Assembly (NCBI RefSeq): GCF_002017865.1
Contig: NZ_MTJN01000002.1
Coordinates: forward strand, 2,914,001 to 2,978,000
Reading direction: 5' to 3'
DNA from: Rhodoferax fermentans
Lineage (GTDB): Bacteria; Pseudomonadota; Gammaproteobacteria; Burkholderiales; Burkholderiaceae_C
DNA length: 64,000 nt
Translations under genes and position numbers: made by a program
Part shown: positions 43,499 to 53,535 of the stretch, in pieces
Numbering within the stretch: the stretch's first letter is position 1
How the letters are laid out: each line of letters opens with the position of its first letter
Notes under the pieces: model-generated
Told to the model about the DNA's origin: nothing
Seen by the model: only the letters and a program-made list of their open reading frames with translations
The model's database searches: none

Positions 43499-44764
43499 TT
43501 ATTTTCCAAACAACTGGGTAACGTGTTGCCACAAACGCAGCAGCAGGCCCGCGCGTTCCACATCGGTCAGAGCGGTGAGTGGGGCTTCACCGATCGGCTT
43601 GCCGTTGGCGGTGGCGACCACCTTACCGACCACAGCGCCCTTGGTCAGCGGTGCCTCCAGGTCCGACTTGAGTTCCACCGCGGTCTGCACTTGCTGGCCG
43701 CGCGGCACGGTCAACAGCCACGGTGTGGCCAGGCCTGCGTCGACCGTGTCTGCCTTGCCGAAGCTGAGCTTGGCCTTGGTGACCACGGTGTTGGGTTGAA
43801 TCGGGGTGGCCTTCTCAAACGTGCTGTAGCCCCAACCCAGCAGCGTGCGCGTCTGATCAGCCCGTGCCTGGGCGCTTTGGGTGTTGAGGATGACCGATAT
43901 CAGGCGCATGTTGTTGCGCTTGGCTGAGGTGACCAGGCAGTAGCCGGCGGCGTCCGTGTGGCCCGTCTTCAGCCCGTCAACGGACGGGTCGGTGTAGAGC
44001 AGGGCGTTGCGGTTGCCTTGTTTGATGCCGTTGTACTTGAACTCGCGTTCCGCGTAGATCGGGTAGTAGTCCACGCTGTCGCGGATGATGGCGCGTGCCA
44101 GGATGGCCAGGTCACGCGCCGACGACTTGTGGTCCGGGTCGGGCAGGCCGGTGGGGTTCATGAAATGGGTGTGCGTCATGCCCAGGCGCTGGGCTTCGGC
44201 ATTCATCAGCTTGGCAAAACCCTCTTCGGAGCCAGCCATGTGCTCGGCAATCGCTTTGGAGGCGTCGTTGCCCGACTGGATGATGATGCCGCGCAGGAGG
44301 TCGATCACCGTGGCCTGGCTGTTGAGTGGCAGGTACATACACGACTCGGCGCTGGAGCCTCGGCACCAGGCGTTTTCGCTCACCGAAACCAGGTCGTTTG
44401 CTTTGAGTTTGCCGGTGCGTAATGCCTGCTCGACGATGTAGCTGGTCATCATCTTGGTCAGCGAGGCGGGTGGCAGTGCTTCGTCAGCGTTGGCCGAGGC
44501 AAGCACCTCGCCGGAGTCGAAGTCCATCAACAGCCAGGCTTTGGCGGGCAGTGCGGGCGGCGTACCTGCCAAGCTGTTGTCTGCAGCCAGTGGCGGCAGG
44601 GCGTTGGCGGCAGCGGCGACCTTTTTGGTGGCGGTGGCTTTGGTGGCGTGATGCGCAGGTTTGGTCGCTTTGTGTGTTGCCGCGAAGCTGGCGGAGCCAG
44701 GAAACATGGAGCCAGCAGCGATGGCGAGAACGATAGGGAGAAGGGAAAAAGTCTTGTTTTTCAT
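43499..44764 (-). CDS. dacC: D-alanyl-D-alanine carboxypeptidase (PBP5/6 type)
   Basis: The 421-residue protein has a signal peptide, an Ala/Lys/Thr-rich linker, and the penicillin-binding motifs SLTKMM near residue 95, SGNDAS near 157 and KTGHTDAAGYC near 255, followed by the beta-rich C-terminal domain. It trims the terminal D-Ala from peptidoglycan pentapeptides in the periplasm. The symbol is by family; dacA would be equally fair. A C-terminal amphipathic helix (AGLLLRLWQHVTQLFGK) should anchor it to the membrane. Confidence 0.9.
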   Translation of the reverse strand: MKNKTFSLLPIVLAIAAGSMFPGSASFAATHKATKPAHHATKATATKKVAAAANALPPLAADNSLAGTPPALPAKAWLLMDFDSGEVLASANADEALPPASLTKMMTSYIVEQALRTGKLKANDLVSVSENAWCRGSSAESCMYLPLNSQATVIDLLRGIIIQSGNDASKAIAEHMAGSEEGFAKLMNAEAQRLGMTHTHFMNPTGLPDPDHKSSARDLAILARAIIRDSVDYYPIYAEREFKYNGIKQGNRNALLYTDPSVDGLKTGHTDAAGYCLVTSAKRNNMRLISVILNTQSAQARADQTRTLLGWGYSTFEKATPIQPNTVVTKAKLSFGKADTVDAGLATPWLLTVPRGQQVQTAVELKSDLEAPLTKGAVVGKVVATANGKPIGEAPLTALTDVERAGLLLRLWQHVTQLFGK

Positions 44765-45007
44765 GGTGTTTTCAGGAGGAGCGAGCATTGTCGCGGATCA
44801 ATGTGAAGCGTTGAGGGGGCACAACGGCCCTCAGGACGGAGGTTTTTGGGGGCTGATCACGGCAAAACAGCAGGGAGAAGGCGCCTGTGAGCGCTGCGCG
44901 TGGGGACGAGGGCAGTGCTCAAGCAGGCAGTGTAAAAATTCGTAACATGGGTGTTGTCGTCAAGCGGGCGCTTTCCACAGCTCGGCTGGCGCGTGTGCAG
45001 GGGGAGA

Positions 45008-47170
45008 TCACAAGCCCACCATCGCGCCCCGCACATCGGCCACCGACAAGATCTCTGACAGCACCACCGGTGCTTTGCCGGGCTGGTACATCACATACAC
45101 CGGCACGCCGTTGCGCCCCAGTGCAGCCAGCGCGGTGGTGATGGCCGGGTCGCGGCGGGTCCAGTCGGCGCGTAACAGCACGACTTTTTTGGCGTCCAAG
45201 TCGGCCAGTAAGTCGGTGTTGGCCAGGGTGGTTTTTTTGTTGTACTGGCAGGTCACACACCAGGCGGCGGTGAAGTCCACAAACACCGGGGAGCCACTGG
45301 CCAGCAGCTCGTCCACCTTGCCGGGCGCCCAAGCCTGCCACCGGCTGTTGGTGCTGGTGCTGGCGGTGCTGTTGGGCTCCGCAAAATGCACAACATTTTT
45401 GCCGATAGCCCAGGTCAGTGTTAGCAGGATAGCTATGGATACTGCAGCAACCGGCAGGCGTGTCGCACCACGCAGCGTGAACGCCCAGATCACCAGCGCC
45501 AGGCTTACCAGCAGCGCCAGCAGGGCGCCTGCGCCGTCGATGCCAGTTTGTTGACCCAGCACCCACACCAGCCAGACCACGGTGGCAAACATCGGGAAGG
45601 CCATGGCGCGGCGGAAGGTGTCCATCCAGGGGCCGGGGCGGGGCAGTTTGCGCGCCAACGCCGGTGACCAGCTTGCCGCCAGATACGGCAGCGCCATACC
45701 GACACCCAGCGCCGCAAACAGCAGCAGCGCCTGTAACGGCGGCAAGGCCAGCGCCAGCCCAAGTGATGCACCCATGAATGGCGCGGTGCAGGGCGAAGCA
45801 ATCGCCACCGCGAGCACGCCCGACAGAAAGGCGTTGACGGCAGGGTTGCTGGACTGCAGCGTGGCCAGGCGGCTGGGCAGCAGCTGGCCAAACTCAAACA
45901 GCCCGGCCAGGTTCAGACCGATCAGCGTGAATAGCGCTGCCAGCGCCGCTACCACGGCGGGTGATTGCAGCTGAAAACCCCAGCCCAGTTGTTCACCCGC
46001 GCTGCGCAGCACCAGCATCAGTGCACCCAGCGCCAGAAACGACAGCACCACCCCGGCGCTGTAGGCCAGGCCGCTCATACGGTGGCCGTGCCGGTCGTCG
46101 GCATGGCGGGTGAAGCCCACCACCTTGATCGCCAGCACCGGGAACACACAGGGCATCAGGTTCAGCAACAGGCCGCCCAGCAGCGCACCAAACAGCGCCA
46201 GCCAGAAGCTTGTTGGCACGGCGGGTGCGGCTGGGATGGGTTTCAGTGCCGGATTGAGCTGGGGCTGCGCCACCTCAGCCTGGCCGGGCGGTGGGTTGGC
46301 GGGCCAACTGCCGGTGATGGGCGCGGTGGTGACGAAGCCATTGCGTTGCCCGGCCACGTCAGACACCAGCACCACCGGCAGCGCCGTGGGGCTGTCGCTG
46401 CGATGCGGTGAGATCGGCAGGCTGGCGGTCCATACCGCGCCTGACCAGGCTTGGGTCCAGGGCGCGCCCGCGTCCACCAGCTCGGTGACTTCTGGGAACA
46501 GCTCCAGCTTCTGGCCCTGCAGGGTGGTCGGCAGGCCGCTCACGGTCAGTTTCAGTTGCTGGCCTTCGATGTTGATCTGGCTTTGGCCAGCCAATGGTTT
46601 GGGGCTGGCCTGGAAACTGGCCTCAAACACACCTGCGTTAAGCGCTGTAGAGCTTTTGGTGGGCAGACGCAGCACAAATTCACCGTCCTGCGGCACACAT
46701 TCGAGTTTGCAGACCAGCCAGCTGGCCTGTAACTTGACCTCCAACTCAGAAGACAGCGGTGAGGGTTTGAAGTCGGGCGTGATCGTGAGCGGCACCGGCA
46801 GCAGCACCGTGCCGTTGAAGCCATAGGTCACCAGGTTGCCGGTGGGCAGGATCTTGGGCGTGGGCCAGGCAATGTCACCCGCCAACACACCGGTGGGCAA
46901 GGTCCAGCTCAGGCTGGTGGGCTGGCCCGAGTCGCCCGAGTTTTTCCAATAGGTGTGCCAGTGTGGCTGGTGGGCCAGTTGCAAGCCAACCCAGACGGTT
47001 TTGCCAGGGTCGATGCCGTCTGGCGCGTAGGCCATCAGTTCGGCGCGCACCTGTTCGGTGGTGACCACGTTTGTGATGCTTTTTGGCGCCTGAGCCCAGC
47101 TGGATAAAGGGCTGATAGCTATGAATAAAGCAGCAATCAGCCAGCGGGTCAGGTTCTGTGGAAACGTCAT
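45008..47170 (-). CDS. dsbD: protein-disulfide reductase DsbD
   Basis: The 720-residue protein has a signal peptide, a periplasmic N-terminal domain with CKLECVP near residue 170, a membrane core of about eight helices with redox cysteines in NLMPCVFP and ASPCTAPF, and a C-terminal thioredoxin domain with AAWCVTCQYNKK. It carries electrons from cytoplasmic thioredoxin to periplasmic thiols. ATG 47170 starts the signal peptide. A palindromic repeat copy encodes AVSIAILLTLTWAIGKNV in the linker before the thioredoxin domain; a half copy encodes part of the signal peptide (AALFIAISPLSS). Confidence 0.92.
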   Translation of the reverse strand: MTFPQNLTRWLIAALFIAISPLSSWAQAPKSITNVVTTEQVRAELMAYAPDGIDPGKTVWVGLQLAHQPHWHTYWKNSGDSGQPTSLSWTLPTGVLAGDIAWPTPKILPTGNLVTYGFNGTVLLPVPLTITPDFKPSPLSSELEVKLQASWLVCKLECVPQDGEFVLRLPTKSSTALNAGVFEASFQASPKPLAGQSQINIEGQQLKLTVSGLPTTLQGQKLELFPEVTELVDAGAPWTQAWSGAVWTASLPISPHRSDSPTALPVVLVSDVAGQRNGFVTTAPITGSWPANPPPGQAEVAQPQLNPALKPIPAAPAVPTSFWLALFGALLGGLLLNLMPCVFPVLAIKVVGFTRHADDRHGHRMSGLAYSAGVVLSFLALGALMLVLRSAGEQLGWGFQLQSPAVVAALAALFTLIGLNLAGLFEFGQLLPSRLATLQSSNPAVNAFLSGVLAVAIASPCTAPFMGASLGLALALPPLQALLLFAALGVGMALPYLAASWSPALARKLPRPGPWMDTFRRAMAFPMFATVVWLVWVLGQQTGIDGAGALLALLVSLALVIWAFTLRGATRLPVAAVSIAILLTLTWAIGKNVVHFAEPNSTASTSTNSRWQAWAPGKVDELLASGSPVFVDFTAAWCVTCQYNKKTTLANTDLLADLDAKKVVLLRADWTRRDPAITTALAALGRNGVPVYVMYQPGKAPVVLSEILSVADVRGAMVGL
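45392..45442 (+). repeat. palindromic repeat element, in frame inside dsbD
   Basis: AACATTTTTGCCGATAGCCC, spacer, GCAGGATAGCTATGGATAC. It falls between the last membrane helix and the thioredoxin domain of DsbD. Confidence 0.7.
47103..47130 (+). repeat. half palindromic repeat within the dsbD signal peptide
   Basis: AAAGGGCTGATAGCTATGAA, the right half of the element only. It encodes the hydrophobic core of the DsbD signal peptide on the other strand. Confidence 0.5.
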
Positions 47171-47315
47171 AAGACTCTCAGAGTCGGGTGGCGGCGCAGA
47201 GTTCCGGGGGGCGTGGTTCTCGCCAACGAAGGTGGGCTGCCAGGTGCCACGCCAGGGGAGTGATCGCGACAACGTTCTCGCTCAGTGCGCCGAGGAAATG
47301 TGATTTTCGAGAAGG

Positions 47316-47717
47316 TCACGCGGCTTTGACCTCGCTCAGCAGATCTGGGTGACGATCCAGTAGCTTGAACAGTTTGACCAATGCCAGCGGCGGCTTGGTT
47401 TTGCCGTTCTCATAGCGCGAGAAGGCATTGACACCACCGCCGAATAGTTCGGCGGCCTGCCGTTGGTCAAGGTTGAGTTTTCGGCGTACCTGGGCGATAT
47501 AGCCGGGATCAATGTAGGCGGCATTCACCTGACGTTGAAACAGGCCGACCAACTCGCTGTAGCGGTCGCCGTGCTCACGGTTCAAGACGACTTCGCCGCA
47601 CGCGGGGCAATAGTCGCCCGTCACCGCAGGGATCGTGCTTGTTTCACCCTTGTAGATGTAGGGTAGGTCGCGTGTGTCGTGGATGAGTTCCGCCGCACCG
47701 CAGCATGGGCATTTCAT
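47316..47717 (-). CDS. mqsA: MqsA-type antitoxin, zinc and HTH domains
   Basis: The 133-residue protein has an N-terminal zinc site formed by CPCC and CPAC (GDYCPACGEVVLNREHGD) and a C-terminal Xre-like helix-turn-helix (LNLDQRQAAELFGGGVNAFSRYENGKTKPP). It neutralises MqsR and represses the operon. AAGGAG lies eight bases before ATG 47717; a GTG 6 bases earlier is an alternative start. It follows mqsR by 2 bases. Confidence 0.92.
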   Translation of the reverse strand: MKCPCCGAAELIHDTRDLPYIYKGETSTIPAVTGDYCPACGEVVLNREHGDRYSELVGLFQRQVNAAYIDPGYIAQVRRKLNLDQRQAAELFGGGVNAFSRYENGKTKPPLALVKLFKLLDRHPDLLSEVKAA

Positions 47718-47719
47718 GG

Positions 47720-48022
47720 TCACAGCTCCTTAAAAGAAACGATCAACACGTCATCAATGACGGTCAGCTTCAGGTACACCTCAGCGCCGCTTGTTGCCTT
47801 GGCGTGGTACACATCCTGCCAAACCGTGTGATCGGCATGGGTGGTCATGCTCTTGTAGAAGTTGGCGGGATGGAGCGCCAAGACAATGGCACACATCCCG
47901 GCCAGGTCGTTGATGCCAAGCTCACGCGCCCCGTTGTAGGCGCTGGCTGTCGCCCTGACTTGCCCTGCTTCTACAAAGGCTTTAACAACTGGCAGTTTGC
48001 AGTGTGGGGTGCCTTTTTCCAT
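47720..48022 (-). CDS. mqsR: MqsR-type mRNA interferase toxin
   Basis: The 100-residue RelE-fold ribonuclease has the typical ending KSMTTHADHTVWQDVYHAKATSGAEVYLKLTVIDDVLIVSFKE. MqsR cleaves mRNA mainly at GC(U/A). Toxin-first order, as in other mqsRA operons. The MqsA operator lies 11 bp upstream of its start. Confidence 0.93.
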   Translation of the reverse strand: MEKGTPHCKLPVVKAFVEAGQVRATASAYNGARELGINDLAGMCAIVLALHPANFYKSMTTHADHTVWQDVYHAKATSGAEVYLKLTVIDDVLIVSFKEL

Positions 48023-48033
48023 GTGAGCATGAT

Positions 48034-48046
48034 AACCTAATAGGTT
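48034..48046. promoter_or_regulatory. MqsA operator palindrome
   Basis: AACCT-AAT-AGGTT, exactly the AACCT(N3)AGGTT pattern bound by MqsA in E. coli, placed directly upstream of mqsR. Confidence 0.85.
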
Positions 48047-48101
48047 AATTTATCCGGTGGCTCAATTCGAACTCCGGCGGTGGATGCGGCAGGGTGCCGG
48101 C

Positions 48102-48545
48102 TCAATACGGGTTCTCAAACCCCAGGCGCGCCATGATTTCGCTTTCGCGCAGCTCCATCACCTGCGCGTCCTCGTCCTCGTCGTGGTCCCAGCCCTGGGC
48201 GTGCAAGGTGCCGTGCACCAGCAGGTGGGCGTAGTGTTCTTCCAAGGTTTTGTTTTGCTCTTTGGCCTCTTTGGCGACGACCGGTGCGCACAACACCAGG
48301 TCGGCGGTGACGATGGGTTCCTGGGTGTAGTCAAAGGTCAGCACGTTGGTGGCGTAGTCCTTTTGCCGGTAGTCGCGGTTCAGGGCTTGGCCTTCTTCCG
48401 CGTCAACGATGCGCACGGTGATTTCGGCGTCGTCCTGCAGCGCGTGGCGAATCCATTTGATGACTTTGTGGCGCGGCAGCGCGGCGCGGTGTAATTCGGC
48501 ATCTGGCAGTTTGCCAAATTGCAGGGAAAGGGTGAGTTGGTTCAT
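48102..48545 (-). CDS. ybeY: endoribonuclease YbeY
   Basis: This 147-residue metallo-RNase has the zinc motif [18 protein letters not shown] (three His) and the preceding [18 protein letters not shown]. It acts in 16S rRNA 3'-end maturation and ribosome quality control. It follows the phoH-like gene with an 88-bp spacer that contains a palindromic repeat. Confidence 0.95.
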   Translation of the reverse strand: MNQLTLSLQFGKLPDAELHRAALPRHKVIKWIRHALQDDAEITVRIVDAEEGQALNRDYRQKDYATNVLTFDYTQEPIVTADLVLCAPVVAKEAKEQNKTLEEHYAHLLVHGTLHAQGWDHDEDEDAQVMELRESEIMARLGFENPY

Positions 48546-48569
48546 GGTGCGGTCAGACGGGTGTGTATA

Positions 48570-48620
48570 AGAAATGGGCCTCTAGCCCTCGATTCATAAG
48601 GGCTGATAGCTATGAATAAT
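48570..48620 (+). repeat. palindromic repeat element
   Basis: AAATGGGCCTCTAGCCCTCG, spacer, ATAAGGGCTGATAGCTATGAAT. One of the cleanest copies; it sits between ybeY and phoH. Confidence 0.8.
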
Positions 48621-48633
48621 GAAGTGTCCGGGT

Positions 48634-49641
48634 TCAAGGCGTGGCCTTGCGGCTGCGTACACGTGGCGCCACCGGTGTGGGCATCGGGTCGGCATCCAGG
48701 CGCGGGTGCGGGTTGAAGCGGCCCGGCGCGTCGTAGGCGTCCACAATGCGGGCCACCAGCGGGTGGCGCACCACGTCGGCGCTGGTCAGGCGGCACATGG
48801 CGATGCCGTCCACACTGCGCAAGACGCGTTCGGCGTCGATCAGGCCGCTGAGCTGGTCGGCGGGCAGGTCGATCTGGCTCACGTCGCCCGTCACCACCGC
48901 CTTGGAGCCAAAACCGATACGCGTCAGAAACATCTTCATCTGCTCAGGTGTGGTGTTTTGCGCCTCGTCCAGGATCACAAACGCGGTGTTGAGCGTGCGC
49001 CCGCGCATGAAGGCCAGCGGCGCAATCTCAATCGTCTGGCGCTCAAAGGCTTTTTGCACTGCTTCAAAACCCATCAGGTCATAGAGTGCGTCGTAGAGCG
49101 GGCGCAGGTAGGGGTCGATCTTTTGCGCCAGGTCACCGGGCAGGTAGCCCAGGCGTTCTCCGGCCTCGACCGCCGGGCGCGTCAGCACAATGCGCTGCAC
49201 CGTGCTGCGTTGCAGGGCGTCCACGGCCATGGCGACGGCCAAATAGGTTTTGCCAGTGCCAGCCGGGCCAATGCCAAAGGTGATGTCGCAGCTGGCGATG
49301 CAGTCCAGGTAATGCGCCTGGTTCATCGAGCGCGGTTTCAGGTCAGCACGACGCGTTTTAAGGGATGGGCCATCGGCGCCATTGACATCACCGTCACCCG
49401 AGAGCATCAGCTGCACCGTGCGGGGCTCAATCGGGCGCGCCGCCATCTCGTACAGCGCCTGCAGCATTTCCATGGCGCGCTGGGCGTGGATCTTGAGGCC
49501 TTCCACCTTGAATTGCTCGTGCCGGTGTGCAATGCGGACCTGCAGCGCGGTCTCGATGGTGCGCAAATGTGCGTCCATCGGGCCACACAGGTGGCTCAGG
49601 CGGGTGTTGTTGGGTGGCGAAAACAGGTGGCGAAGGATCAC
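48634..49641 (-). CDS. PhoH-family ATPase (YbeZ)
   Basis: The 335-residue protein has an N-terminal KH-like region and a PhoH ATPase core: Walker [23 protein letters not shown] near residue 140, [19 protein letters not shown], Walker [25 protein letters not shown]. It is a probable RNA helicase-like partner of YbeY, which it precedes in the operon. Confidence 0.93.
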   Translation of the reverse strand: MILRHLFSPPNNTRLSHLCGPMDAHLRTIETALQVRIAHRHEQFKVEGLKIHAQRAMEMLQALYEMAARPIEPRTVQLMLSGDGDVNGADGPSLKTRRADLKPRSMNQAHYLDCIASCDITFGIGPAGTGKTYLAVAMAVDALQRSTVQRIVLTRPAVEAGERLGYLPGDLAQKIDPYLRPLYDALYDLMGFEAVQKAFERQTIEIAPLAFMRGRTLNTAFVILDEAQNTTPEQMKMFLTRIGFGSKAVVTGDVSQIDLPADQLSGLIDAERVLRSVDGIAMCRLTSADVVRHPLVARIVDAYDAPGRFNPHPRLDADPMPTPVAPRVRSRKATP

Positions 49642-49790
49642 GTTGATAATTCTCTGAGTAGGGGCGGCGGTTTCACCGTCCAGTGGGGTTGGGCCAACAT
49701 GCCGTGGCTGGCAGCTGGGTTGTTGGGCCTGCCTGCCTGGGCCGATTTTCCGTCAGACCCAATGACTTCTTGATTGAATAGGTAATAAAG

Positions 49791-50363
49791 ATGATTGGCA
49801 AGCTCACCGGTACGCTGGACAACAAAAACCCGCCCGAGGTCATCATCGACTGCCACGGCGTCGGTTACGAGGTGCTGGTGCCAATGAGCACCTTCTACAA
49901 CCTGCCCGAGATCGGCACCAAGGTCACGCTGTTGACGCACTTTGTGGTGCGTGAAGATGCACAGATTCTGTACGGCTTTGCCAATACGGCCGAGCGTGAG
50001 GCGTTCCGCCAGCTGATCAAGATCAGCGGTGTCGGGCCACGCACCGCACTCTCGGTGTTGTCGGGCATGAGTGTGACCGAACTCTCACAAGCCATCACCC
50101 TGCAAGAGGCGGGTCGCTTGATCAAGGTGCCCGGCATCGGCAAAAAAACCGCCGAACGCCTGCTGCTCGAACTCAAAGGCAAACTTGGGCCAGACATTGG
50201 TGTGGTGGCCAGCGTGGCCAGCGACGCCCAGGCCGACATCCTGCAGGCCCTGCTGGCGCTGGGCTACAGCGACCGCGAAGCCGCCGCCGCCCTCAAAGCC
50301 CTGCCGCAGGACGTGGGCGTGAGCGACGGCATCAAGCTGGCCCTTAAGAGCCTGGCGAAATAA
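49791..50363 (+). CDS. ruvA: Holliday junction branch-migration protein RuvA
   Basis: The 190-residue protein has the OB domain ([28 protein letters not shown]), two helix-hairpin-helix motifs ([18 protein letters not shown] and [20 protein letters not shown]) and the flexible C-terminal domain that contacts RuvB. ruvB lies 1.4 kb downstream beyond an opposed gene. No ruvC adjacent. Confidence 0.95.
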   Translation: MIGKLTGTLDNKNPPEVIIDCHGVGYEVLVPMSTFYNLPEIGTKVTLLTHFVVREDAQILYGFANTAEREAFRQLIKISGVGPRTALSVLSGMSVTELSQAITLQEAGRLIKVPGIGKKTAERLLLELKGKLGPDIGVVASVASDAQADILQALLALGYSDREAAAALKALPQDVGVSDGIKLALKSLAK

Positions 50364-50378
50364 ACCCGTCAGCCCGCG

Positions 50379-51671
50379 CTACTGTGCGCTGCGCACCGGC
50401 CGGTTGTTGAGCGGCTGCACCGGGCGGGCGTTGTTGGGGTAGAGCTGCTGGAACAGGCGCAGCTGCGCCTGACTGATCTGGGTGGGTTGTTTGAGCACCA
50501 TCCACAACACGCCTTCGGTACACGGTGGCGTGGTCAGTGAGCCCATGAACTGGTAATAACGCTGGTCTTTGGGCAGCAGCTCACTCAGGTCGATCAGCCC
50601 GGCCGGGGTGCGCACCGTGTCATTCACATCCAGCGGCATGTAGGTCCAGACCTTGTCGATCAGGGTATTGGCCACGCCCGGCTCCAGCAGCACCGCCACC
50701 ACCGCCAGTTGGCCTTCGGCATTGCGGTGCACCAGGTGGGCCACCATCGCAAAGTTGCGGTAGTTGACCTGTTCTTCAGACGGGGTGTGGAAGTGGAACT
50801 GCAGCAGCGCATAGGTGCTGCCGCGCACGGTGAGGGTGTTGTTGCCCTGCAGATTGACCTGGATGGTGTGGCCGTTGTTGACCACCACACCGTTGGAGGG
50901 TTGGTAGTTGAATTGCAGGGCCTCGGCCGGGCCTTGCAGCGTGGTGGTGTCGTCGATGTTGATCGGTGACTGGCGCTGGCCCGCCGCGCAGGTGCTGAAC
51001 TCTGGCTGCAGCTTGCTCCAGGCCTGTGGCCCGGTGGTGCCCGAATAACTCCAGTGCACCTCACCATGGCCGCTGTCAGCTTTGTCGTGTGCAGCTGCTG
51101 GCGCTGTGTGGCCGGTCATCGCGGCGGCCTTGGCCCGGATGTACTCGCGGCTGTCGCGTGGGTTGATCACCGGCCCGTGCGCGACCGGGGCGGGGCGTCC
51201 GACCACAGCGGGTGGGCGCACCACGGCAGCTGGTGCGGCGGCGGGCTCGGGCATGACCACTTCTTCTGCTTTGGCGCGGCTGCTGGCCGGAGCAGGTGTT
51301 GTTGATCGGCTGGGGCTGCTGGTTTTGGGCGCGGGTTCGGGTTTGTCCGAGATCACCAGGGTGAGTTTTTTGCGGTCGATCAGTTTGTCGCGCAGGGCTT
51401 TTTTGATGTCCTGTCCCAGGTCAACCGGTTCGGCCTCGGTGGCTGCTTCCACCGGGGCCGAGGCTTTTTTGGCCGGGGGCTTGGCAGCGGTGCTTGGTTT
51501 GGCGCTGTGGTCAGCGGTATCGGCCGCGTGGCTTACCGACCAGCCACCGGCACACATCAAGCCACCGAGCATCAGCGCCCAGGCCAGGCGCGACCCACGG
51601 GCGTGAAACCGGCTGGCGGCCAACACCAGGCTGTGTGGTCTGGGCTGCTGCAGGGTGGGGGGTGTGTTCAT
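50379..51671 (-). CDS. alpha-type carbonic anhydrase with low-complexity N-terminal region
   Basis: The 430-residue exported protein has a signal peptide (cleavage near SHAADT), about 150 residues rich in Pro, Ala and Lys, and then an alpha-carbonic anhydrase domain from about 205: HWSYSG, AAGQRQSPINID, zinc ligands in LLQFHFHTPSEE and AMVAHLVHRN, and YYQFMGSLTTPPCTEGVLWMVLK. It hydrates CO2 in the periplasm. The long linker may tether it to the membrane or cell wall. It lies between ruvA and ruvB on the opposite strand. Confidence 0.92.
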   Translation of the reverse strand: MNTPPTLQQPRPHSLVLAASRFHARGSRLAWALMLGGLMCAGGWSVSHAADTADHSAKPSTAAKPPAKKASAPVEAATEAEPVDLGQDIKKALRDKLIDRKKLTLVISDKPEPAPKTSSPSRSTTPAPASSRAKAEEVVMPEPAAAPAAVVRPPAVVGRPAPVAHGPVINPRDSREYIRAKAAAMTGHTAPAAAHDKADSGHGEVHWSYSGTTGPQAWSKLQPEFSTCAAGQRQSPINIDDTTTLQGPAEALQFNYQPSNGVVVNNGHTIQVNLQGNNTLTVRGSTYALLQFHFHTPSEEQVNYRNFAMVAHLVHRNAEGQLAVVAVLLEPGVANTLIDKVWTYMPLDVNDTVRTPAGLIDLSELLPKDQRYYQFMGSLTTPPCTEGVLWMVLKQPTQISQAQLRLFQQLYPNNARPVQPLNNRPVRSAQ

Positions 51672-51785
51672 GTCAAGTCCCGGGCTGATTGACGGCGGTG
51701 AAAAGGGGGCATGGCATGTTATCGGCAAAACTGGCCGGTGTATTGAGCGCTATAGTGCCTGTTTTGCCCAGAAACCGAGCCCGCA

Positions 51786-52853
51786 GTGAGTATCCAAACC
51801 GACGATTTTGCCCCGGCGCCCGCCAAACGGGTGGTGTCCAACGCACCCGCCTCGCCCAACGAGGAGGCGATTGAGCGCGCCCTGCGCCCCAAGTTGCTGG
51901 ACGACTATGTGGGCCAGGTCAAGGCACGCGAGCAGCTGGAGATTTTCATCAGCGCCGCCAAAAAACGCGACGAAGCGCTGGACCATGTGCTGCTGTTTGG
52001 CCCGCCCGGTCTGGGCAAAACCACGCTGAGCCACATCATCGCCGCCGAACTTGGCGTGAATTTGCGCCAGACCAGCGGCCCGGTGTTGGAGAAACCCAAG
52101 GATCTGGCGGCACTGCTGACCAATCTGGAAAAAAACGATGTGTTGTTCATCGACGAAATCCACCGCCTGAGCCCGGTGGTGGAGGAAATCCTCTACCCCG
52201 CGCTGGAGGACTACAAGATCGACATCATGATTGGGGAAGGCCCGGCGGCGCGTTCCATCAAGCTTGATTTGCAGCCTTTCACCCTGGTGGGCGCCACTAC
52301 CCGTGCGGGCATGTTGACCAACCCGCTACGCGACCGTTTTGGCATCGTGGCGCGTCTGGAGTTCTACACGCCCGAGGAGCTGGCGCGCATTGTCAAACGC
52401 AGCGCCGGTCTGCTGAATGTGCCGACCAACCCCGAAGGCGGTTTCGAGATCGCCCGGCGCAGCCGTGGCACACCACGCATCGCCAACCGGCTGCTGCGTC
52501 GGGTGCGCGACTATGCGGATGTCAAAGGCATCGGTGAAATCACGCTGGACATCGCCAACCGCGCACTGGCCATGCTCGACGTGGACCCGCAAGGCTTCGA
52601 TTTGATGGACCGAAAGTTGTTGGAGGCCGTGATCCACCGCTTTGACGGCGGCCCGGTTGGCCTGGACAACATCGCCGCCAGCATCGGTGAAGAGCGTGAA
52701 ACGATTGAGGACGTGATCGAACCCTACCTGATCCAGCAGGGTTACCTGCAACGCACCCCGCGCGGCCGTATTGCCACCCTGGCCGCCTACCGGCACCTAG
52801 GTGTGACGCCGCCCGCGAACCAGGCCGGTGGGGTGGACCTGTTCAGTGTCTGA
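51786..52853 (+). CDS. ruvB: Holliday junction branch-migration ATPase RuvB
   Basis: This 355-residue AAA+ motor has Walker [15 protein letters not shown] near residue 65, Walker [35 protein letters not shown] (sensor and arginine finger) and a winged-helix C-terminus ([17 protein letters not shown]). GTG start at 51786. It must have its own promoter, since the carbonic anhydrase gene separates it from ruvA. Confidence 0.96.
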   Translation: MSIQTDDFAPAPAKRVVSNAPASPNEEAIERALRPKLLDDYVGQVKAREQLEIFISAAKKRDEALDHVLLFGPPGLGKTTLSHIIAAELGVNLRQTSGPVLEKPKDLAALLTNLEKNDVLFIDEIHRLSPVVEEILYPALEDYKIDIMIGEGPAARSIKLDLQPFTLVGATTRAGMLTNPLRDRFGIVARLEFYTPEELARIVKRSAGLLNVPTNPEGGFEIARRSRGTPRIANRLLRRVRDYADVKGIGEITLDIANRALAMLDVDPQGFDLMDRKLLEAVIHRFDGGPVGLDNIAASIGEERETIEDVIEPYLIQQGYLQRTPRGRIATLAAYRHLGVTPPANQAGGVDLFSV

Positions 52854-52883
52854 GTTGGGCTGGTTTGTCTGCGGGTTTTATAG

Positions 52884-52938
52884 AAGAAATGGGCCTCTAG
52901 CCCTTTTGGAACATGGGCTGGCAGCTATTGATTGAATA
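52884..52938 (+). repeat. palindromic repeat element
   Basis: AAATGGGCCTCTAGCCCTTTT, spacer, ATGGGCTGGCAGCTATTGATT. It lies between the ends of ruvB and osmC. Confidence 0.75.
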
Positions 52939-52956
52939 GTTTCTGTGGTGTCCGGT

Positions 52957-53421
52957 TCAGACCACGGGCTCACAACGGACCTCGGTCTTCACCGAGTTGG
53001 CGATGTAACAAGCCTCGTGTGCCTCATGGTGCAAGGCTTCAATCTGCGCGCGGGTTGGTTGTTTCTCGCCAGAAAAGCTGACGGCCGGGCGCAAGGTCAC
53101 CACCGTCATGGCCAACTTGCCTTGGTCGTTTTTGGCCATGACACCCACGGCTGAGTCCTGGTAGCGGTCCACACAGAAGCGCTGTTTGGCCGCGATCGAC
53201 AGAAACCACAACATGTGGCAGCTCGCCAGCGAGGCGACAAAAGCCTCTTCCGGGTCGATGGCCGCTGCATCCGACATCGGTAGTGGCACCACATGGGGCG
53301 AGGATGACCCCGCTACTTCCACGCCGCCATCAAAACGCAGCAGGTGTTTGCGGCTGTAGCGGTTGTCCAGGAAGTCCTGGCCCTCGCGCTGCCACACGAT
53401 CTCGGCGGTGTACTGTGCCAT
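52957..53421 (-). CDS. OsmC-family peroxiredoxin-like protein
   Basis: The 154-residue protein has the OsmC outline (IDPEEAFVASLASCHMLWFLSIAAK with the first redox Cys; the second Cys in HEACYIANSVKTEV). It reduces organic peroxides in the cytoplasm. ATG 53421 has AGGAG upstream; a longer frame reads through the spacer. Confidence 0.88.
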   Translation of the reverse strand: MAQYTAEIVWQREGQDFLDNRYSRKHLLRFDGGVEVAGSSSPHVVPLPMSDAAAIDPEEAFVASLASCHMLWFLSIAAKQRFCVDRYQDSAVGVMAKNDQGKLAMTVVTLRPAVSFSGEKQPTRAQIEALHHEAHEACYIANSVKTEVRCEPVV

Positions 53422-53535
53422 GTGAGATTCTCCTGGTGCTGCTGAAAAAAGGTGTCCAAAAAGCCGGTGAGATTGTCCACAACGGGTGCACAACGTCAGC
53501 GTGCCGTGGCCGGTGGGGCGCACCAACCACGGGGC

